Positions 34,873 through 35,007 of a DNA stretch of 35,007 nt are shown one piece after another; the first letter of the stretch is position 1, and each line of letters begins with the position of its first letter. The translations under genes were made by a program, and so were the position numbers. The notes below the pieces were generated by a model. The model was given only the letters and a program-made list of their open reading frames with translations. It was not told the origin of the DNA and made no database searches. This DNA comes from Caballeronia pedi (GTDB lineage Bacteria; Pseudomonadota; Gammaproteobacteria; Burkholderiales; Burkholderiaceae): positions 1 to 35,007 of the forward strand of contig NZ_FCOE02000058.1 of NCBI RefSeq assembly GCF_001544915.2, read 5' to 3'.

Positions 34873-34912
34873 TAAAAAAAATGGCGCAGTCTCTTTCGAG
34901 GCTGCGCCATTT
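34873..34912 (-). terminator. Rho-independent terminator downstream of sdhB
   Basis: Perfect 11-bp stem AAATGGCGCAG/CTGCGCCATTT (34879-34889 and 34902-34912), with an inner CTC/GAG pairing in the loop. Read on the minus strand it ends in a run of eight T (34874-34881). It lies 18 bases after the sdhB stop. The 34799-34872 stretch shows nothing else. Confidence 0.9.
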
Positions 34913-34930
34913 CTTCTTTCGATCAGGGTA

Positions 34931-35007
34931 TCAGACAGCCCGTCGCACCATCAATTCCTTGATCTTGCCGATCGCCTTGGTCGGATTGAGCCCCTTGGGG
35001 CACACGT
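34931..35007 (-). CDS. sdhB: Succinate dehydrogenase iron-sulfur subunit, C-terminal end (cut by window edge)
   Basis: Only the last 25 codons or so are present. They read VCPKGLNPTKAIGKIKELM, then VRRAV and stop. The VCPKGLNPTKAI segment carries a cysteine ligand of the [3Fe-4S]/[4Fe-4S] region and is highly conserved in bacterial SdhB. The subunit passes electrons from succinate oxidation to quinone in complex II. It is followed after 18 bases by a strong terminator, so no further gene is transcribed with it here. Confidence 0.88.
   Translation of the reverse strand, partial: VCPKGLNPTKAIGKIKELMVRRAV

Overview
The window reads as chromosomal DNA of a GC-rich betaproteobacterium, most probably Burkholderiaceae (Burkholderia, Paraburkholderia or Caballeronia). 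This is inferred from codon use, a DUF4148-like tail on one protein, and the family flavour of IlvD, the LysR regulators and the SdhB C-terminus. No rRNA, tRNA, CRISPR array, insertion sequence or phage gene was recognised. Nearly all genes lie on the minus strand.

Region 1 (1-6701) is a compact minus-strand operon: leuC-like, leuD-like, leuB-like, then an ABC importer of the spermidine/Fe(III)/phosphonate type (ATPase, periplasmic binding protein, permease cut by the left edge). A LysR regulator lies upstream. The link between an isopropylmalate isomerase/dehydrogenase set and an importer suggests uptake and metabolism of a malate-like acid rather than routine leucine synthesis. Region 2 (6770-8257) holds a membrane-anchored Pro/Ser/Thr-rich protein with a DUF4148-like tail, a small secreted protein, and a gap with a perfect 11-bp inverted repeat.

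Region 3 (8258-16320) is a second seven-gene minus-strand operon. Its order is an argininosuccinate-lyase paralogue, a polar amino-acid ABC permease, ATPase and binding protein, two tandem NodB-fold proteins, and an MmgE/PrpD protein. A GcvA-type LysR gene is transcribed divergently, with an inverted repeat between the two promoters. It looks like an undescribed catabolic pathway for an imported amino-acid-like compound, perhaps a cyclic imide or ureide or an N-succinyl-type adduct. One of the two NodB-fold paralogues has lost the metal-binding His-x3-His pair.

Region 4 is ilvD (16553-18412), with its own terminator. Region 5 (18647-33597) is an ABC-transporter-dependent (group 2/3) capsule locus: kpsM-kpsT-kpsE-kpsD, a phosphodiester-glycosidase-like protein, a GT2 glycosyltransferase, a 1480-residue GT2/TagF-like/TPR protein and kpsC on the minus strand, and kpsS divergent on the plus strand. 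The TagF-like polymerase predicts a capsule with polyol-phosphate (teichoic-acid-like) linkages on a Kdo-lipid anchor. Region 6 (33669-35007) is a SnoaL-like/TetR pair whose promoter contains a palindromic operator, then a terminator and the last codons of sdhB.

The most novel candidates are the catabolic operon of region 3, the predicted teichoic-acid-like capsule of region 5, and the leuCDB-importer operon of region 1.
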